A stretch of DNA of 64,000 nt from Burkholderia pseudomultivorans (GTDB taxonomy: Bacteria; Pseudomonadota; Gammaproteobacteria; Burkholderiales; Burkholderiaceae), in contig NZ_CP013377.1 of assembly GCF_001718415.1 (NCBI RefSeq), positions 682,001 through 746,000 of the forward strand. The letters run 5' to 3'. Within the stretch, counting starts at the first letter, position 1. Each line of letters starts with the position of its first letter. Position numbers and translations under genes: made by a program. The notes below the pieces were generated by a model that saw nothing but the letters and a program-made list of their open reading frames with translations, was not told the origin of the DNA and made no database searches. Below are positions 60,382 through 64,000 of this stretch, piece by piece.

Positions 60382-60553
60382 GATCGGATTTCCCAGGGAG
60401 AGCCATCCAGCGTACGCGGTGTGCGGGCCGTGCGTCCACGCATGGAATATGCGTGGACGACGACTTGTCGGGCGTGTCATGTGGCGACGCGAGCGTCGAT
60501 GCGGCGATTCGGCCGAGCGACGCGGCGGAATGCCTGTCGCGCGCGTTCCCGCT

Positions 60554-61144
60554 TCACGAATGCGGCGCGCCCGCGGGGCGCACGTCGTCGAGCGTTTCGA
60601 CGAGCCGCGCCGCCGATCCGTCCGACAGCGTCATCCGTGTCCAGCGGCACCGGCTGCGACGAATCGGCACGATGCGCGACGCGTTCACACCGGTGTCGAA
60701 CTCGACGCTCGGCGGTCCTGCGCGATCATGCCAGCCGAGCGCGTCGAGTGCGGATTCCATGCGGGCGATTTCCGCTGTCGCGTAGCGCCACAGCGACGTG
60801 CCGAGCAGCATCGACAGCGGTTTGGAGAACTCGGCCGCGCGCGCCGGCGAGCACGCGAGCAGGCGGTGCGTCAGGTCGCAGACGAGGTGCACGCGGCCGG
60901 CGCTGCCCGCGACGAGCCGCGCGAGCGCGCGATCGCCCGCCGCGTCGATGCGCGCGGCGAGTAGCCGTTCGGCGGTCGCGCGCTCGTCGGGCGACATCTG
61001 CTGGAGGCCTGCTTCCCAGCGCGAGATCGTCGATTGCGCGACGCCGAACAGCGCGGCGGCATGACTCTGCTTCACGCGGTGCAGCGCGCGCCAGCGCCTG
61101 AGCAGCGGGCCGAGCGGTGGAACATGAAGCGGCGAATCCGGCAT
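60554..61144 (-). CDS. XRE-type helix-turn-helix regulator
   Basis: The 196-residue protein has an N-terminal XRE HTH (RVKQSHAAALFGVAQSTISRWEAG, residues about 24-47). A ligand-sensing domain of about 130 residues follows (LVAGSAGRVHLVCDLTHRLLACSPARA). It starts at 61144 (MPDSPLHVPPL). The C-terminal part looks PAS-like, but I cannot name it. It lies 34 bases downstream of the lipoprotein gene on the same strand, so it may regulate that gene or be co-transcribed with it. Confidence 0.8.
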   Translation of the reverse strand: MPDSPLHVPPLGPLLRRWRALHRVKQSHAAALFGVAQSTISRWEAGLQQMSPDERATAERLLAARIDAAGDRALARLVAGSAGRVHLVCDLTHRLLACSPARAAEFSKPLSMLLGTSLWRYATAEIARMESALDALGWHDRAGPPSVEFDTGVNASRIVPIRRSRCRWTRMTLSDGSAARLVETLDDVRPAGAPHS

Positions 61145-61178
61145 GTCGGTACTCCGGTCTTTGAAGGGGATGCGGCGG

Positions 61179-61820
61179 CTACGGGCCGATGCGCAGTCCG
61201 CCATTGCTCTGGATCACGACATAGGCGACCGGCAGCAGCACCACGCCGCCGAGGACGAGCACGCCGTCGGCGGCCACCGTGACCGGCGTCGCGAGAATCC
61301 GCAGGCCCATGCCGACCACGGACGGCGATTCCCGGATATACGCCGAATACGGCTTGTTGAACGGCTGCGCGACGACCTTGTGCTGCGCGGCGAAGCCTTC
61401 CGTCGAATAGCGCTTGCCGCTGACTTCGCCGTCGAGTTCGAAATTGTTGTTGCGGAGGGTGAACCCGTCCGCGGCAGCCGCCTGCCGGTCTTCCGCCGAA
61501 GCGTCGTTCGGCAACACGGTCGAGTAATGGCCCGTTACGCTGCTGCCGCTGGCATGAAACGCGTAGAAGTCGGAGCGCAGCGACTTCCGGTAGTCGGACA
61601 GCAGCACGCGCCGCAGCGGGTCCGGCAGATCGAAGATGTAGTGGTAGCGTGCGCCCAGCACGACGAGCTTCTTGCCGTCTTCCGTCACCATGAAGCCGGA
61701 CACGTCTTCATGGTAGCCGCCTTCCTCGTACAGTTTCGGCGTGAAGCAGCCCGACAGCATGACGCTGCTCGCGGCCAGCGCAGCGCCCAGCCAGCGTCGG
61801 CGTGTAGTCGAAATGGTCAT
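61179..61820 (-). CDS. Outer-membrane-type lipoprotein
   Basis: The 213-residue product has a lipoprotein signal peptide, MTISTTRRRWLGAALAASSV, with lipobox LSGC at residues 22-25 and Phe-Thr after the cysteine, which favours outer-membrane sorting. The mature part starts FTPKLYEEGGYHEDVSGF and ends with a hydrophobic helix (VLVLGGVVLLPVAYVVIQ). I do not recognise a named family. The start at 61820 fits the lipobox spacing; the frame is open upstream but without signal features. It is divergent from the HdeD-like gene. Confidence 0.75.
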   Translation of the reverse strand: MTISTTRRRWLGAALAASSVMLSGCFTPKLYEEGGYHEDVSGFMVTEDGKKLVVLGARYHYIFDLPDPLRRVLLSDYRKSLRSDFYAFHASGSSVTGHYSTVLPNDASAEDRQAAAADGFTLRNNNFELDGEVSGKRYSTEGFAAQHKVVAQPFNKPYSAYIRESPSVVGMGLRILATPVTVAADGVLVLGGVVLLPVAYVVIQSNGGLRIGP

Positions 61821-62150
61821 TCTTGTTGTCCCGTCTGATGCGGTTACAGGTGGCTCTCGCCCTCGGAGCCGGCGATTCTGGCCGATTCCGCGGAAATTGT
61901 CGATGCACGTGCACGCGGCCGGCCGTGCGCGGCGTTCGCGGCGGGACAGGTTTCGGCAGGCTTTCAACGCGCCGCGCCATGTCTTATTATTCGGCCAGTG
62001 CGGCGTGTGCCGGCCGCCATCGGTCATGTCGAGGGGCATGACGTGCCGGCAACGACGTCCGCTTGCCGATGCGTGTGTCGCGCGACGCACGGTCGAAACG
62101 ACAGGAAACGCGTCGCCGCGCGTTTCTCAGAAAAATGAATCGAGGGCGCG
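61821..62150. other. Intergenic region with a probable promoter toward the HdeD-like gene
   Basis: No gene is supported in these 330 bases. TTTCAA (61962-61967) and TATTAT (61985-61990), 17 bases apart on the plus strand, form a good sigma-70 promoter candidate for the gene at 62151. Confidence 0.5.
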
Positions 62151-63554
62151 ATGGTACGACTGGTCTTGCTGCTGCTGGGCATCGAATATCTGCGTACGCG
62201 CTGGCGCGGGCTGACCGTGCTCGGCTGGCTGTGGGTCGTCGCGGGCGTCGGCATTTTCGTCGACGCGCTCGACGGCGCACTGCATTTTCCGATCGAGTTC
62301 TTCGCGTGGCTGTTCCTGATCGAAGGGCTCGCGACGCTCGCGGTGGCCGGCAGCGGCGTCGGCGGTCAGCGCATCCTGCGCTACGTGAAGGGTATCGCGG
62401 TCGTCGTGGCCGCCGGGCTCGTGTTCGCCGGGCATCACCACGGCCACTTCCTGCTGTCGATGATCTTCGGCACGCTGTTTCTGGTCGACGGACTGCTGCA
62501 ATGCACGGCCGCGTGGATGGTGCGCTATCGGCGCTGGCATGTCGCGTTTGCATGGGGCGTGGTCGAGATCCTGCTCGCGATCTTCTTCTACCAGCCGTAC
62601 CCGACGCACTATGCGGGCACCGTTCCGTACTGCCTCGGGCTGCTGCTGATGTTCGGCGGCATGCACATGCTGAGCCTCGCGTCGCGCGTGCGGCGGCTCA
62701 CGCGCAATCCGGCGTTCGCGACGTCGCCCGCGCCGGCGCTCGCGCCCGACGTCGACCCCGCACCCGACATCCCGCCGTTCACGCAAACCGAATGGGACGG
62801 CCCGCCGGCCGACGACGAGCATGCGCTGACCGTGCACGTGTGGACGCCGACCGGTACATCGAAGGCCGAGGCGCAGCGCTACCCGGTGATCGACCGCTAC
62901 ATCGCGGCGGTGGACGTCAACGGCGTGATCTCGACCGGGCACGCGGCGCTGGAATCGCCGGAGGGGATTTATATCAGCCTGTATCCGGCCGTCGAGATCG
63001 ATCGGTCTCCCGACGAATTCACGCGGATCCTGCGCGCCACGCGAGAAAACGACGTGCCGGGCCTGTTCCAGCCGGACTATGCGACCGAGTCGAAGGCATG
63101 GTGCCCGTCGACCGTGCGCGTGCGCATCCGCAACTACGATCCCGCGAAGCTGGCCGCGTTCTGGTCGTCGTACCGGCAGAACATGACCTACAACCTCACG
63201 CACCGGAACTGCTCGAGCACCGTGTCGAATGCGCTCGAAGCCGCGCTCGACGGCGCGGTGTGGCGGCTGCGGGGCCCGCGCGCCGGGTGGGGCGCGTTTG
63301 TGCGGCTGCTGCTGACGCCCGAGCTGTGGGTCGCCGCCCAGATCCGCAAGCGCGCGGTGACGATGGCGTGGACGCCCGGGCTCACGCTCGACTATGCGCG
63401 TGCGCTCAGCATGCTGGCGGACCCGCGGCCGTTTGCGTGGTGGAAGGTCGCGCGCTCGGCGGTGCGGGCGATCGTCGCGTCGCGCCGTGCATGGCGCGAG
63501 CAGGACAGCGATGCGCTGGCGGCCGGAGGCACGAAGGCGGCATCGATGAAATGA
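62151..63554 (+). CDS. HdeD-like membrane domain fused to a papain-like cysteine protease domain
   Basis: The 467-residue protein joins an HdeD/DUF308-type membrane domain (about residues 1-180; six helices such as LTVLGWLWVVAGVGIFVDAL and LLSMIFGTLFLVDGLLQC) to a cytoplasmic or periplasmic domain of about 225 residues. The second domain has VDVNGVISTGHAALESPEG (candidate His) and NLTHRNCSSTVSNALEAAL (candidate Cys), the order seen in circularly permuted NlpC/P60 or PPPDE-like peptidases. A linker rich in Asp and Pro connects them. HdeD is known from acid resistance; the protease assignment is by motif only. GAGGGCG before ATG 62151 supports the start. Confidence 0.8.
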   Translation: MVRLVLLLLGIEYLRTRWRGLTVLGWLWVVAGVGIFVDALDGALHFPIEFFAWLFLIEGLATLAVAGSGVGGQRILRYVKGIAVVVAAGLVFAGHHHGHFLLSMIFGTLFLVDGLLQCTAAWMVRYRRWHVAFAWGVVEILLAIFFYQPYPTHYAGTVPYCLGLLLMFGGMHMLSLASRVRRLTRNPAFATSPAPALAPDVDPAPDIPPFTQTEWDGPPADDEHALTVHVWTPTGTSKAEAQRYPVIDRYIAAVDVNGVISTGHAALESPEGIYISLYPAVEIDRSPDEFTRILRATRENDVPGLFQPDYATESKAWCPSTVRVRIRNYDPAKLAAFWSSYRQNMTYNLTHRNCSSTVSNALEAALDGAVWRLRGPRAGWGAFVRLLLTPELWVAAQIRKRAVTMAWTPGLTLDYARALSMLADPRPFAWWKVARSAVRAIVASRRAWREQDSDALAAGGTKAASMK

Positions 63555-63621
63555 TGCGTGCGACGCCGGAGGGCCCGGCGTATTCCCCTGCAAAAAATAA
63601 CCGACAACACGAACGACAACA

Positions 63622-64000
63622 ATGAACCACAAGCATGCGGCTCGCCTCCTGATTGCCCTTTCCGCGGCGCTTGCCTGCGCCGGTCTCGCGCATGCGGATG
63701 CGGACGAGATGCCGCGCATGAGCGACGACGTGTACCGGACCTCGGTGTCGTTCTGCTCGAACGTCGCGGCCGACGAAAAAATCGCGTGCCAGGGCGACAT
63801 GATCGCCGCGGGCAGCCGGATCGTCGCGGCGATCGGCGGGCTGCCGCCGGCGTCCGCGGTGACGATCGACGAAGCCGCGCGCGGCAAGCTGCCGGTGGCC
63901 GAGCGTAAGGGGCTCGCGCCGGTCGAGCCGGGCGCGCTCGACCAGGACGACGACCTCGCCGGACTCGCCGGCATGGTGCGGCTATGCGACGTCTACGAGT
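63622..64000 (+). CDS. Exported hypothetical protein (cut by window edge)
   Basis: The first 126 residues are present. A signal peptide, MNHKHAARLLIALSAALACA, is cleaved near AHADA. The mature chain has three cysteines in the visible part (VSFCSNVAA, IACQGD, VRLCDVYE), suggesting a disulfide-bonded periplasmic protein. I do not recognise the family. It follows the HdeD-like gene by 67 bases on the same strand and may share its transcript. Confidence 0.75.
   Translation, partial: MNHKHAARLLIALSAALACAGLAHADADEMPRMSDDVYRTSVSFCSNVAADEKIACQGDMIAAGSRIVAAIGGLPPASAVTIDEAARGKLPVAERKGLAPVEPGALDQDDDLAGLAGMVRLCDVYE

Noticed and set aside
57443..60439. A 998-codon minus-strand open frame
   Set aside because: It runs across the MFS, methyltransferase and HD genes in a non-coding frame, with Arg/Ala-rich low-complexity translation; the real genes are recognised in other frames.

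Overview
The window reads as chromosomal DNA of a Burkholderia species, most likely of the Burkholderia cepacia complex. The DNA is GC-rich with strong G/C third-position bias. The protein at 17.9-19.2 kb is, from memory of that sequence, nearly identical to the 2,2-dialkylglycine decarboxylase (DgdA) first described from Burkholderia cepacia. Long catabolic operons are interleaved with LysR, AraC, IclR and sigma-54 regulators, which is typical of Burkholderia secondary replicons. All assignments come from reading the sequence; no database search was run.

Layout. 0-4.1 kb: tartrate utilisation (pyk/ttuE cut by the window edge, ttuD, ttuC, divergent LysR gene). 4.1-7.7 kb: visibly less GC-biased accessory stretch with a small unknown protein, a GNAT acetyltransferase, two exported unknowns and a SymE-family toxin gene behind a strong stem-loop. 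7.7-13.0 kb: complete branched-chain amino acid ABC transporter (livK-H-M-G-F) with a consensus-like promoter and a structured 5' leader. 13.1-14.2 kb: an HTH-nucleotidyltransferase/HEPN pair preceded by four copies of one 17-bp operator. 14.3-17.9 kb: VOC protein, DUF2000 protein, two AraC regulators and an SDR. 17.9-20.2 kb: dgdA/dgdR. 20.2-29.1 kb: 3-hydroxyphenylpropionate catabolism (mhpR divergent from mhpABDFETC). 29.2-30.8 kb: tRNA-Leu(GAG) and a leucine-rich-repeat protein kinase. 30.9-33.3 kb: five-gene copper-handling cluster. 33.4-36.1 kb: SRPBCC remnant, 2Fe-2S ferredoxin and an AcoR-like sigma-54 activator fronted by a 50-bp palindromic tandem repeat. 36.3-40.6 kb: small proteins, a purine permease and a candidate small RNA. 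40.6-44.3 kb: an operon of an M24 aminopeptidase-like protein, an alpha/beta-hydrolase-SDR fusion and an ExxH metal protein. 44.5-47.4 kb: small unknown, slipin and NfeD/ClpP-class protein. 47.5-56.3 kb: valine/isobutyryl-CoA degradation operon with an AraC regulator. 56.3-64 kb: LysR/MFS efflux pair, methyltransferase, HD hydrolase, XRE regulator, lipoprotein, an HdeD-like/cysteine-protease fusion and a partial exported protein.

How the genes work together. Three catabolic routes feed central metabolism. Tartrate goes through oxaloglycolate and glycerate to phosphoglycerate and pyruvate. Hydroxyphenylpropionate is cleaved by MhpA-B-C-D-E-F to succinate or fumarate, pyruvate and acetyl-CoA. 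Valine-derived isobutyryl-CoA is taken to propionyl-CoA. The Liv transporter could supply valine, and DgdA handles alpha,alpha-dialkyl amino acids. Most operons sit beside a divergent regulator, and for several of them an operator-like palindrome is visible between the pair.
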